Positions 52,669 through 63,976 of a stretch of DNA of 64,000 nt are shown here, one piece after another. Source of the stretch: Sporopachydermia quercuum (lineage: Eukaryota > Ascomycota > Sporopachydermiomycetes > Sporopachydermiales > Sporopachydermiaceae); assembly GCA_001599295.1 (NCBI GenBank), contig BCGN01000006.1:62001-126000 (forward strand). Direction: 5' to 3'. The translations under genes were made by a program, and so were the position numbers. The notes under the pieces were generated by a model. It saw only the letters and a list, made by a program, of their open reading frames with translations. It had not been told where the DNA came from and did no database searches. Positions within the stretch are counted from its first letter, which is position 1. Every line of letters begins with the position of its first letter.

Positions 52669-54816
52669 TTATCTCACATATTCACAAGGTAGTCTACCTG
52701 TTCTTCCATCGGTTGTTTGACACCACCACCAGGTTTCCGGTATCTCCTCTGGTATCTTTTCCGATTTATTATCTCCGTTAGCATTTCCGTTTTCTGCCCC
52801 AGATTCGGTTATAGTCTCCGAAGTCTCGGGAGCCTCAGCTTCATACAAAAGTGTACTAGGAGCAGTTTTACTCAAAACAGTAATTTTTTCCCCTGCAGAA
52901 ACTGTTAAATCTCCAGGTAAAACACCAATAAAATCATTGGAGACTTCTCTAGATTCAGGCAGTTCTTTTTGTGAAATTTGTCCTTCTCTGACAGCTTCTA
53001 GTTCTGCCAAGATATCGACAGGTTCACTATAGAGCTCAATGATATTAGCACTATAGGACATATAAGTCTTAGTCAGATCAGTCATAGTATCATTAGAATG
53101 TAAGACTCTATATTCTGATTCCACCTCGGAAGAGACAGGTGCCAGTCCATTCGTAGCTTCTGAAGCATTAATAAATCCAAAAGACGAAGAAGGCGCATCG
53201 ATCATAGTAGACAATACATTATCTGAGGTATTATATTCTTGTGCCTTACCTAAAGGATTTGATATAGAAATCTTGCGGAACCGAGAAGTAAGATTGGACG
53301 AATTGTAAGACTCAACAACATGGAAATGAGATGACGTTCTAGATGTCGGTGACGACGCTTCCGGTAATGCACGGCCATCAAAATGTGCCGATAGTTGGGG
53401 GTTAGAGATGATAGCAAATGGGTCAGCGGCTTGAACAAATATACCTTCCTCAGCATTATAAGGCTTCACAGGATTATTTAAAACAAGTTTCATATTCTTT
53501 AACGTGACTTTGGCTTTCCTAGGTCGTATTGTCTTCTTCCAAAGGGTCGCAGTTGTAGTAGCTGTATTCTTTAGGCCGGTAGTAACACCGGATTTGACAC
53601 CTTTAGTTGTAGGTTTGATTTTCTCTTTGAGTGACTTCGAAACACCTTCGTAGTTTTCATCTTGTTTCTTATAATGGTCAAAAGAAGTAAGTGGCTGATG
53701 AACAGTTTTCCCAATCTGGATATCTGNCAAAGCCTCAATTCGTGGCATAACCTCAGCAAACTTATCAGCCCATTCATCATAGATAACATCACAATATTCG
53801 GTAGTATCAGCGGAGAGACCATATTGCTTTGCAAATTCTATATATTTTTCCATTATTCGCTGATATAGCTCACATTGAGTAAATAGCATAAATGTGCCCA
53901 TTTTATTGAGAAATTCAGAAATAAAGGCTAATGCTATGGGGACGAACTTTTTTATTTTTTCATCGTGATGTAAAAACACTTGGGTAGCTTCCTCAAGTTT
54001 GACTTCGAGTTCCTTCAACTGCTTCAAGTCTTTCTCGGTAACAGGTTGTGAATCTATTGCCTCTGGTGGTTCATATGTTTGCATACCCATTGAATGACCT
54101 GTTGAACTGTGGCCCACGCCAGAAATGTTGTCAGCACTTTTTCCTCTGTTTTCAATCTTTTTAGTTAATTTGTCCAAGCTATTAGTATATCTGTCATAGT
54201 CAACTTTTTTTCTGTCGCGTTTGTCTAGAGCTTCAGTGACTTGTTTGATATATTCATTCATTTCCTTAAACTTGGAGATGCTGTGTTTAGCAAAGAGATC
54301 CACACTAGGAAGAATTTCTGACTTGATACCATCAACAAGATCTTTGTAATCTTCTATTTGAGAGGCACTAGCACTTGGAGTCTCTGCTTCTATGAAAACA
54401 GAAACTTCAGCTAAACCGAACTCATCGATCTCACCAGAGCTTTTCTCTGCNGTAGGAGAGGAAACAGAACTTTGACGACGTTTTTCTATTTGATGTTGAA
54501 GAGGAGAGCTAGCTTTGTGTATCAAATTGTTCACTTTCTCTGCTTTAGGACCTTTCTGTTCATTTTGAGCCACAGCTTCTTCATTGATACTAGCATATAG
54601 CTTGTGAAATAATTCCGACAGTTCATCTTGGTGGTTAATCATTTGTTTCCATCCCTTGCTATAGTCTTCCATCTTTTCAATAAGATAAAGCATTCCTGCT
54701 GATGAAACTCGAAAATCATTGTGCCATTGTTTGATTATCTCATCATCAGCAGATTTATGCCCGGCGACTCTTTGAGGCAACCGTTCAAATACTTTTTTCG
54801 CACCTCGGAATGACAT
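52669..54816 (-). CDS. BAR-domain protein with interrupted C-terminal SH3 domain, Rvs167-related
   Basis: A 715-residue amphiphysin-like protein. The start MSFRGAKKVFERLPQ resembles the amphipathic helix that opens Rvs167. The BAR region (about 1-395) is interrupted by a Ser/Gln-rich insert near 85-150 but continues with long helices (LVDGIKSEILPSVDLFAKH, KVDYDRYTNSLDKLTKKI) and LNKMGTFMLFTQCELYQRI. The middle is unstructured. At the C-terminus, NDFIGVLPGDLTVSAGEKITVL (from about 628) and WWWCQTTDGRTGRLPCEYV (from 696) are the two halves of an SH3 domain, with about 45 acidic residues between them where a short n-Src loop is expected. The ALYDY motif is missing. Likely roles are membrane curvature at endocytic or polarity sites; several Rvs167-type paralogues exist in yeasts, so no symbol is given. 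Three masked bases occur. Confidence 0.85.
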   Translation of the reverse strand: MSFRGAKKVFERLPQRVAGHKSADDEIIKQWHNDFRVSSAGMLYLIEKMEDYSKGWKQMINHQDELSELFHKLYASINEEAVAQNEQKGPKAEKVNNLIHKASSPLQHQIEKRRQSSVSSPXAEKSSGEIDEFGLAEVSVFIEAETPSASASQIEDYKDLVDGIKSEILPSVDLFAKHSISKFKEMNEYIKQVTEALDKRDRKKVDYDRYTNSLDKLTKKIENRGKSADNISGVGHSSTGHSMGMQTYEPPEAIDSQPVTEKDLKQLKELEVKLEEATQVFLHHDEKIKKFVPIALAFISEFLNKMGTFMLFTQCELYQRIMEKYIEFAKQYGLSADTTEYCDVIYDEWADKFAEVMPRIEALXDIQIGKTVHQPLTSFDHYKKQDENYEGVSKSLKEKIKPTTKGVKSGVTTGLKNTATTTATLWKKTIRPRKAKVTLKNMKLVLNNPVKPYNAEEGIFVQAADPFAIISNPQLSAHFDGRALPEASSPTSRTSSHFHVVESYNSSNLTSRFRKISISNPLGKAQEYNTSDNVLSTMIDAPSSSFGFINASEATNGLAPVSSEVESEYRVLHSNDTMTDLTKTYMSYSANIIELYSEPVDILAELEAVREGQISQKELPESREVSNDFIGVLPGDLTVSAGEKITVLSKTAPSTLLYEAEAPETSETITESGAENGNANGDNKSEKIPEEIPETWWWCQTTDGRTGRLPCEYVR

Positions 54817-55815
54817 TGCGCTTCAATGTGTTTCCACAATGCAAACAGTATGGTACGTGATGAATGTGAATACTGAAAACTCACTGTCAGTCTTTTCGGT
54901 TTGATGATATACAAAACTGCGTTCCAATTGTTATAGCTACAACTTGAAGAATTTCTGACTTCTTTTCAGTCTTAACTTGTTGATCGAATGATGAAATTCA
55001 ATTGCTGGTAATCCATCAATAATACACACAAGGAATTGGGGAATTTATATCTGATTGGAACTAACCTTGTGGTGTCCCATGCAGAGGGGGCGTGGGGAGA
55101 TTATAACTCTCAAGGAGGAAGTGGAGAATGTTAAAAACGGAGATGGTGTGGAGAATTTCGAGAGATATCAGGAGTAATCAGGTTGCTGTTTGTTAATTCA
55201 AAGTTTAGAGAGTAAAGATTATATAAAATTTTGCGATTGTGATATCAGAAGGTCATCTTAAACTTATATATTTGTTTTACTTTTTACTCGTTGAGCTAAG
55301 CAATAGAAATCGTCTATAAAGAACACCCTGAAAGTATATGGGATCTCTCAGTAGGCAGGAAGTATTCGGGAAATGATATCGGAACTCGTCCATTCCTTCC
55401 TCTGTTCTATGGACATATAATTAGCTTTCCAATTATGATGTGTTCTCACTGTTCCGTTTTCATTGAATATTTCAAAGTTGCGACTAGAATAGAACTCCCT
55501 CAAATAACAGAATTGAAACCTCCTTAAAATCCATTTGATGAAGATGTCTATGAGATGACAGTAGACCAAAAAACTCAAATTCATACGCTTTCTACCTAAT
55601 GAATATCGGAAATAGTGTCAATTGGTATTTTCTCCACTTTCTCCTTTGGAGTTATACTCGAGCATATGAAAATGAATTGTTGGCATTTTATCCGATGTTT
55701 CCGGCTCCCATTGACATATTGATACAGCATATCTTTCGACTATGTTGCAACTATTTTGATTGTAGCATAAATTTACATAACATTTGTCAAACAGCNGCGC
55801 ATCAAATAGTGAACG
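54817..55815. other. Divergent intergenic region BAR protein/VanZ-like
   Basis: About 1 kb without a supported gene. A G-rich block AGAGGGGGCGTGGGGAG at 55083-55099 is listed separately. Small open frames overlapping the first exon of the VanZ-like gene are shadows. Confidence 0.55.
55083..55099. promoter_or_regulatory. G-rich block with STRE- and Mig1-like cores
   Basis: The block contains AGGGGG (STRE-like) and GCGTGGGG (Mig1-like SYGGGG core), about 270 bp upstream of the BAR-protein ATG. It stands out in AT-rich DNA and could bind C2H2 zinc fingers. Confidence 0.35.
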
Positions 55816-56522
55816 ATGAGAATCCGAAAGTCTTTTACTATCGGTAAGTCAATTTGTATAGCGAGGTAACTGACACAAAGAAAAGAAAATATCAATGTCA
55901 TCAAGTTGAAACTCATCACGGTTCATCCGAAAATACGAGAAAACACAATTAAATCTACTTTTGAGACGATTTGCTAACAAAGACGAATGTTTGTTTTACT
56001 AATGTAGGATTTTTGCTACTCGTTCTGGGAGCAGCATATCTTGGCTTTGCGAAAATCGATGTGAGGTTTGATAAGGTTATACATTTGTTTGTATTCTTTA
56101 TTCTCACCTTTACTTTCTACTGGATTATCGACAGCTCATCACTACGACAGCTAAGATATATAACATTGATCTCTTGTACCTTGATTGGAGGCATAGGCTC
56201 GGAAATCGTTCAGTGTTTTGTGCCTTATAGGACGTTTGATCCTAAAGATATACTATGTAACCTTACTGGAAGTGTGTTAGCTTTAGCATTATGCCAATGG
56301 TACCACCGACGACTGATACAACGGAAAAGGCATACAAGATACACACTTCTGAATAGCACCGCAACGGAAGCCGTTCTAGGAAACACAGCATCTGAGAATC
56401 AGACNGTTGAACTGGCCAATTTGGATCTAGAAACAGGACCTTCAAATCTCTTAACCAGTGAACCAAGCCTTCCTAAACAAGACTCCAAGGAAATCTCTAT
56501 ACCATCAACGACCAGAATTTAG
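55816..56522 (+). CDS. VanZ-like membrane protein (one intron)
   Basis: A 180-residue integral membrane protein with a VanZ-like domain. Exons are 55816-55843 and 56008-56522; the intron begins GTAAGT and ends TTTACTAATGTAG. Joined, the protein opens MRIRKSFTIGFLLLVLGAAY, so the first membrane segment is created across the splice junction. Three further segments follow: HLFVFFILTFTFYWII, TLISCTLIGGIGSEIV and LTGSVLALALCQWY. The conserved KVIHLFVFF and GGIGSEIVQ features place it in the VanZ family, whose role in fungi is not known. The C-terminal tail is hydrophilic and Ser/Thr-rich. One masked base lies in the tail. The start rests on splicing logic and similarity to other fungal VanZ-like N-termini. 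Confidence 0.8.
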
Positions 56523-57208
56523 AGCCATATCGTATACTTATATCTAAACTGCATAACTTGTACGATACAGTTATGAAACCTTGCTATTAGCGTTGTCAAC
56601 GATATTTCTCATATCAATTCAACTCACTAAATAGTAATATGCTTGAATACGCGAGAATATTTTATTACATGTACATAATATTTCCCCAGAATCCTAGTGC
56701 TGCATTATCCAACATCTTTTCCGCTTTCTGTGNTATATTATCTCATCCGGTGAATGGGTTTTGACTTTTATAATCTCCGTTTCCTTCTCCCATATCCTTT
56801 GCAGTAATACCTAACAAACCCCTGCCAATAATGCCGATGGTTCCTACCATACTCACTACCCTCAATTGCCTACACCTTATCCTATCAGTCAAACATCTAT
56901 ATATAGCTGATTTGCAATAAAAATCTCAATCAATAGCTTTTCGTTGTCAAACTCATTGATTGTGTCTCCTACTTTTGTACAATTACTGATACTGCTATTT
57001 GATTTTGTATCCACAATTAATTGACCACATAACACAAAAGTGATCGATTCTGTGCAACTTGTTTAGTAGCGCAATTAGCAGGCGTAATCCTCTTCTTATC
57101 GTCTTGCTGTTTGCGGTTTTTTGTTGTTTATATCAGTTGTTATTGCTTTTCAACTGAATTCCCTACAATTATTGATCAACAATCAGTAGTTATATTGTCT
57201 TATCAATC
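56523..57208. other. Intergenic region VanZ-like to EDE1
   Basis: Holds the EDE1 promoter. AT-rich with one masked base; no gene or recognised element. Confidence 0.6.
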
Positions 57209-60200
57209 ATGGACAATATACCTCAAGGTATGTGTTTTGCAGAATATAGCTTTATTACAATTTTGATTCAGATAGCGGACCATTATTGAATGAACGCAGT
57301 ACTAACTGCTGATTAATTGTTTCTTTATGTTCAGTTGACATAACAAAAAATCTTTCAACGGAAGAAAAACAGTTTTTTGGTCAAGTTTATCACTCATTAG
57401 ATAAGTCTAGTCGAGGAATCATCACAGGCGATGTTGCAAGAGATTTATTTTTGAAATCTGGTCTCGACAGCGATGTGCTCGCTAGTATTTGGCAATGTGC
57501 AGATTCTTCATCACAAGGATTTTTAACCCAATATGGATTGTGTGTTGCCTTGAGAATGATAGCAAAAGTGCAGCAAGGTATACCATTTAATCCCTCCTTG
57601 GCTGATTATCCCGGCCCCTTGCCTAATTTTTACGGAATCCAAACTCCTGCTAACTATAGAAATGCGAATGCCAATACTACCACTGGAAATAATGCTTATA
57701 GCATCAATACGACAGCAGCTCCAACTACTCAAGCAAACACAGGTGGAGTCACTGGGGTGACAGCTGGACCAGTTCGAATTCCTCCTATATCAACACAAGA
57801 CAAGGCTAATTTTACTCAACTATTCGATAAGGCTGCGCCGAATGGAATTCTTGGAGAACAGAAGGCTCGTCCCATTCTATTGAAATCAAAGCTTTCGGCT
57901 CAAGTTTTAGCTCATATATGGGCATTGTGTGATCCTTTGAATCAGGGTCAAATGGGATTGACTGAATTTATTGTTGCCATGCATTTAGTTCAATGCCTGC
58001 TAAACAGAACCCTCACCCAGCTGCCCATAGCAATTCCCCCAGAAATTGTGGCCCAAGCAAGATCTCAACCTCAAGAACAAGAAGCCGCTAATCCTACCGT
58101 TAATGCTGGCGTTGATTTTGTTGTTGATGCTCAATTTAAGGCTCAAAGCGATAGCATGTTTGATTCTCTAGACACTCAACATGCTGGTTTATTAGATACA
58201 ACCAAATTAGTACCATTTTTGTTGAACTTCAAGCTATCTCAAGAGAATTTGATGGTGATTTGGGAATTGGCGGATTTGAAGAAAAACGGCCAATTTTCTA
58301 AAACTGAATTTGCAATTGCATTGTACTTAGTTCAACTTAAACTATCCGGGAATGAGTTACCTACTTCCTTACCTCCGTCATTGAAAGCAAGTGCAGAGGG
58401 TTATGCGTCTCAAGTAAGTCAGGCACAGGTGCAACAGATTCAGCAAGTACAACAACAGGCTCCACAACAGCGGGTATTTCAGCAAACCCAGCCTTTTGCA
58501 TCAACAGGATTTTCTCAAGCTGGAATGCCATCTTCAACTGAAAAACCACCTGTTCAAACAGTACCTATTGGACCAACAATAGCGAAACCATCTATTGTCC
58601 CTCAGAGTAGTTTGCAGGAATTATCTTCACTGAACGACTTGTTTGGCTCATCTCCATCGCAATCTACTTCTAAACCAGAAACTATATCAACACCTACTCA
58701 GCCTGTTTCATCCTTTTCGACCCAAGGTATAACTTCACCACCAAGACCAAGCGCACCACCAGGACATCGATTTGTCCCTACCTCAAGTTTTGGCCAATCA
58801 ATTGTGGACAAGAATACTGAAACTACCAAAGCAGCAACAGTACACTCGCCCACGCATGAAATCCCATCTGAACCGGTTCATTTTGTTAAAAGTGAGCAAG
58901 CAACTACTTCTGACTTCTCTCCTGCCCCTGCTCCAGCTCCTGCTGCTGTCCAACCAACAGTGGCTAAACCAAAACCTCCAGCTGTCAACAGAGGCACTAA
59001 GTACGAAGCTTTGAGAAATGTAAATATTGAACATCAAATACCAAGTTCTAGTACTAAACAGCAGGTATCTGCAACTTCTGCCGTCACAGCACCGGCTGTT
59101 CCCTCAACAACTACTTCTGCCGCAACAGCAAGCACTGGTGCCGCTGTGGGGGCTGCAGTTGGAGTAACCTCAGGATTAGCACTTGGAACCGCTTCCGCTA
59201 TTGGTGGGGCTTTTAAATCTGGCACATCTTCTCAGAGCACCACTGATCATGAGATCCAATTACGCTTATCTAATACGACAACTGATTTAGCTAATCTGAC
59301 TATTCAAGCCAAATCACTGACTGATCAGAACCAACAATTGGAATCCAGGAGATTGAAAGCTGAGCAAGAACTTGCTAGGTTCCTTAGTGTCAAACAAGAA
59401 ATAGAGACTAAGTTGATCAAGCTTAGAAGTGTTTATAACGCTGAAGTAGAGAAAGTTCGTCAAAGCGAAATGCAGCTTCAACAATCGATTGAACAGACTG
59501 ATAAATTGCGACAAGAAGCAAGCGTTTTAGAAGCAGAATTCCATGCTAAACAAGCGGAATTTCAAGAGTTATCATCTGCTNTGGAATTAGATCAGAATGA
59601 AAATGCTGCATTGAAGGAAAAACTTACTATTTTGAGTAACGAAAAGGCCAATTTAGAGGCAGCATTAGAAACAGCTACAAAGAATGCTCGTACTACACAT
59701 GCAATGGTTGACGTTACTCAAAGGCAAGTGAATGTTGCTCAAGAAGCTAACGATCAGTTAAGGAAACAACTGAATGATATCAACAATGGCATTAGTACTG
59801 GCACCGTTGCTTCCGCTACTCAGCAGCATCAAGCTTCCACCTCAAATGCACTTAGTATTGATATTGCACCTCCTAGAGCAACTGGTCCTTCAACTGAGGA
59901 TGAGTTCTTTGCCTCATTCTCTGGAATGACTGAAGCACCCGTTGCCGACTCAGGTTACTTCCCCAATGATGAGTTCGAAGATACGTTTAATGAATTATCG
60001 ACTAATGCTGCTACATCTTTAACTCATAATACCAATACCGAAACTCCTAACTCATCACCTCCTACTTCAGATTTTGGTCAGGGATTCTCTGTCGGGCCAT
60101 CAGGAACCAATGTTCCAATGATGACCCATTTCAATTTACCTATTGTCAGGCCTCAATCAGCTACGTCATCAGTGCAGAACAATGCTCCATTGAGTGTTCG

Positions 60201-63200
60201 TGGTGATATTGATTTCTCTAGAGATGGATCACCTTCCGGAACCATTTCTGAAGTTGCTTCCGATGGTGGAAGAAGCGGTAGTAGTAAAGTTGCAGGAATA
60301 GTTCCTTCAGCTATCGGCGATGTGGATGATGTTGACGTTGATGTAGAGGATGCATTAAATGGACGTGGAAGTGGTGCAGCTATCGATGTTGATGACTCTG
60401 TTTCCAATTGGACTGAATCAGAAACAGCTGACAGATCTGAAATTGACTCTGTTTCCGACTCAGATTCAGAATCCGAGTCCGTTTCAGAAGCAGAAGCAGA
60501 ATCAGAGAACGAAGCTACTACTGTGCGTGCTGTAGATGATGACAAGGTGGGACCTAAGCCAAGCGAGTTTCATGTCGAGTCCGATTTAGAATCGGAGTCA
60601 GGCAAATCCTTTAATTCCCCTTCAGAACATCTTGAAGACAACGCGTTGCCTTCCCGACTGAAGACTGAATCTGAATCCAACTCTGACTCTGAGGTAAAAG
60701 TAGAAGCAACACCTCAGGTGAATATCATTGAAACAACGAAAGCCGAAGTTGTAGACCGAGAAAAGAAAGGGGAAGAAGGCATTGGTAAAGAAGAAAGAGA
60801 ACCATTAAGTGATCCGTTTGAAAAAGAGTTTTCAGAGCCAATGGACTCATCTGTATCCGACGAGTATGAAAAAATCAATCTAATCCCAACTGCTTCGACA
60901 AGTGTTGGTGATACTGAGACAACTGGACACTCTCAAGAATCGTTTGAAGTAGTTGAAGTTCCAAAGGAAGATATTGAAGATGAAGCACCGGTAACAAAAT
61001 CATTGGCAGCAACTGTAGGCGCAGCAGAGGCTGGAATCAAGGAAGAAAGTGTTACTGTACACTCAAAGGTTGCAGCTGAAAATATAACCGAAGAAGCAAA
61101 GGAAGAAACAGCAGGAGATGAGAATGAACAAGATACTATTAAAGGAGTTGCTGAGCAGTTATCAGGTACTCAGTTAGCTGTCAGTGGAGATGATGTTGAA
61201 GCTAGTTCTATTGAACCTAAGGAAACTGTCGAGTCTAATGATACTGTTAAGCTTGCCGAAGACAAGCCTGATGAAAGTATTGAAACTGCTGAAGAAGCTA
61301 CACCAGTGGTCGAGACAGCAGATGCAGAGCCACCCAAAGAAAAAGAAAACAAAGTTGTTGATTCAATCACTGCACCAGTTTCTGCAACAATTGCAGCAGG
61401 CGTCACTGCAGCTACATTTACTGGCGCAATTACAAGTTTCGTTGGTTCTTCTGATGGCATGTCACCAATGACTGCTACTNAATCAGATCCTAATACTGTT
61501 ACTGGACCAATGGAACAGGAAACATCATCCTCTGATCTCTCAAGTTCTGTCTTTATTCAGTCGATTCCTACAAATAATGTACCTTCCAACGTACCAAAGG
61601 ATGCAAGCATTCAATCAGAGACCCTGACTGCGCCTAAATCTGTTACTGTCACTAAGAAAGATGAGACTGCAAATGAAGAAAAAGAAGTCTTAAGAAATAC
61701 TGATAGTACTGAGCCCAGTGAAACCGTTAATTCAGATCAAACCATTACAGCTGTTGAACCTAAAGAAGAAGAAGAACCAAAATCAGCAATACAACTAGTT
61801 AGCACCGAGCCAGGTCCTCCAGATGTTTCCATTGACAACAGCCAAGATGCGTTGAATAGATTTTTGGATACAGAAGAAATTACAGAGAAAGATCAAAAAG
61901 TAGCTAAACCTCAACTTGAGAACGCTGAAACTGAACCAGAACCAGATGCTAGTGGAGCACTAGAAACTTCAGAAAGGCCAGGAGCAGCAGTTATATCAGC
62001 TGCTACCGAACCAGAATTCACTGCTGAATCAGAAACTCGACCAGCAGAGCCAACCAACGAATCTCGAATTGTTGATGAAAGCGCCACTGAAGAGTTACGC
62101 GCTTCTGATGCAGCCGGAAGAACTAGTACAGTTAAGAAAGAAGAAGCATCAGATGGTGAGGACGATATTGGATACTATTCTGCTGAAGAAATTCAAGAAG
62201 AGATAGTAGAGCAAGTTGGTAAATCAACAGAATCGAGCGCCGTTGTGGACATTGACCATGAAGAGCCTGAGCAAAATCAACCATCAGTTGAACCAGTGGG
62301 GGAACCAGTTGCAGTTGCATCACCACCTGAATCAAAGACCAAATCTGATTCTACTAATGTCCACAAAGCAAGTACTACTTTTGATGATGCACTTGAATCA
62401 GAGTTCTCTGATATGAGTGAAGCAGTCGAGATTGCTGACAAACAACCTGCTTTAGATGTTCCTCCAACTACCGGTAAGTCACCGACTACTGCTGCTCAAC
62501 CTANTTTTGAAGATTTTGATAACGAGTTCACCGATTTGAAACCTGCTGATGATTTGAGGAACAATATATTTGATAGCAGTTTCAGTGATAATGATTCACA
62601 ACCAGCTAAGCCTTTCGAAACTGCAACTTCAACGGTGAACACTACTCAGTCCGATCATGCTCAAGGTCAAAGTGTACCCGATTTTGACTCTGAGTTTGCT
62701 GATTTCGACAATTCCCAGGCAGNTACTGCATCGCTTGACTTCGCTAATAATAAAGAGATTTTTTCTTTTGATGTCGATAAAGCATCAAGTCAACCTACCG
62801 CTCTTTTTTCCAACGGATTCTCAGGCGATGTTGGTGGCTGGAGTGAAGCTGCTAATCAATTAAAGGAAGAAGAAAACCCGGAGGATGAATGGGATCAAAT
62901 TTTCTCTGGAATGGCAAGCGCAGCTGTCACTGATACAACAGAAGATCAAATGGGTCTTGATAATTCTAATATTCACAGCTTGGGATTAGATAGTAATGAA
63001 TCTCAAGATATTTTCAGCAGCGGAGCAATTTCTCTTCCCGAGGGAGCGCAAGAGGAACTATCACATCCGGAATTAGCACCGGGATTCAGTAGTTCCAACG
63101 CTACAGAAACAGAAATGACACCGAAGTCAATGGCCATTGCTGAACTTGTTGGTATGGGATTTCCATTACAAGCAGCAACTGATGCNCTAGAGAAAGAGAA

Positions 63201-63246
63201 CTGGAATTTAGATCAAGCTACCAATTATTTGCTTGACCATGCGTAA
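57209..63246 (+). CDS. EDE1: Endocytic scaffold Ede1 (Eps15 homologue; one intron)
   Basis: A 1976-residue early endocytic scaffold that initiates clathrin sites and condenses other coat proteins. Exons are 57209-57227 and 57335-63246; the intron begins GTATGT and contains TACTAAC near 57299. Exon 1 encodes MDNIPQ and joins to VDITKNLSTEEKQFF, completing the first EH domain. Three EH domains follow: about 7-100, about 150-235 (with VLAHIWALCDPLNQG) and about 260-350 (MVIWELADLKKNGQF). A Gln/Pro-rich region, a coiled coil (about 640-825) and a very long acidic Ser/Glu-rich half follow, with FEDEF- and DPF-like motifs. A UBA domain closes the protein (AELVGMGFPLQAATD, LDQATNYLL, about 1937-1976). 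It is larger than S. cerevisiae Ede1 (1381). Five masked bases occur. Confidence 0.94.
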
Positions 63247-63595
63247 GCACTCTGTTCCTTGTTCTTTGTCCTTGATGATGAATGTGACGAATTTGATTTA
63301 TGAGTGACAAGAGTATTATTTACTACCTTTATTTACTAAAGGTTAAAACCCACGTATTTATTGACGTGAATCTTTTGGAGCTCCTAATTTATAATGATAA
63401 ATAATGACAAGCCAATCATTAATTCGTCTTTTAAAACTTCTTTTTATTTATTTTATNGTTCAGTTTAAGAATTATTTGTATCTTCATTTCAATTATTAAA
63501 TTCATTGTGAATCCCTTTANATAAAGTATAGTACATATATATTATCAGCANGGTATGTATTCCTCTCCCAACTCATCATAGCTCATGAGCTGATC
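63247..63595. other. Convergent intergenic region EDE1/coiled-coil protein
   Basis: Shared 3' flank of two converging genes; very AT-rich with three masked bases in 100 bp and no supported feature. Confidence 0.6.
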
Positions 63596-63976
63596 TCAAG
63601 CAGCTTTCTGCAATAACTTCAACGTTTCATAATACATCTTCTCATTAATCTTGCCTTTCTTCTCTTCGTTTTCATTACCTTTATCTTGTCCATTCTCTAC
63701 GTTATCAAATTGAAGTTCATTTGACACTTGATCTAGTTTATTAAGCTCCGGAAGGACAATTGTTCGAATGTCTTGAGCAGTTTTCATTCCTTGATTTTGA
63801 AGCTGAATAAGAATCTCCTTTTTATTTGAATTCTCTGCTTCCAATTGCACAAGCTGCGTTTTCAACTCGTCTCTTCGTTTTAACTTTCTCTGATAAAGCC
63901 TTAGTTGTATTATTTGTTGTGGATCTAATGTATCAAAACTAGTGAGTGTTAGTGTGAGCCTATTAAGTAATGACAT
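63596..63976 (-). CDS. Small coiled-coil protein of unknown function
   Basis: A 126-residue protein that I do not recognise. It starts MSLLNRLTLTLTSFD and then runs as a long charged helix (YQRKLKRRDELKTQLVQLEA, then KKEILIQLQNQG) with heptad-like leucines. After a break (IVLPELNKLD), a Lys/Glu/Asn-rich low-complexity stretch leads to a short C-terminal helix ending YETLKLLQKAA. There is no signal peptide, membrane segment or cysteine motif. Such small helical proteins are common among kinetochore, Mediator and BLOC-type subunits, but nothing here favours one. The ORF lies complete at the window edge, with no evidence of an intron within the visible part; an upstream exon outside the window cannot be excluded. 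Confidence 0.65.
   Translation of the reverse strand: MSLLNRLTLTLTSFDTLDPQQIIQLRLYQRKLKRRDELKTQLVQLEAENSNKKEILIQLQNQGMKTAQDIRTIVLPELNKLDQVSNELQFDNVENGQDKGNENEEKKGKINEKMYYETLKLLQKAA

Noticed and set aside
60153-60545. Antisense frame over EDE1
   Set aside because: It is the reverse of the Ser/Glu/Asp repeats of EDE1; no independent gene signals.
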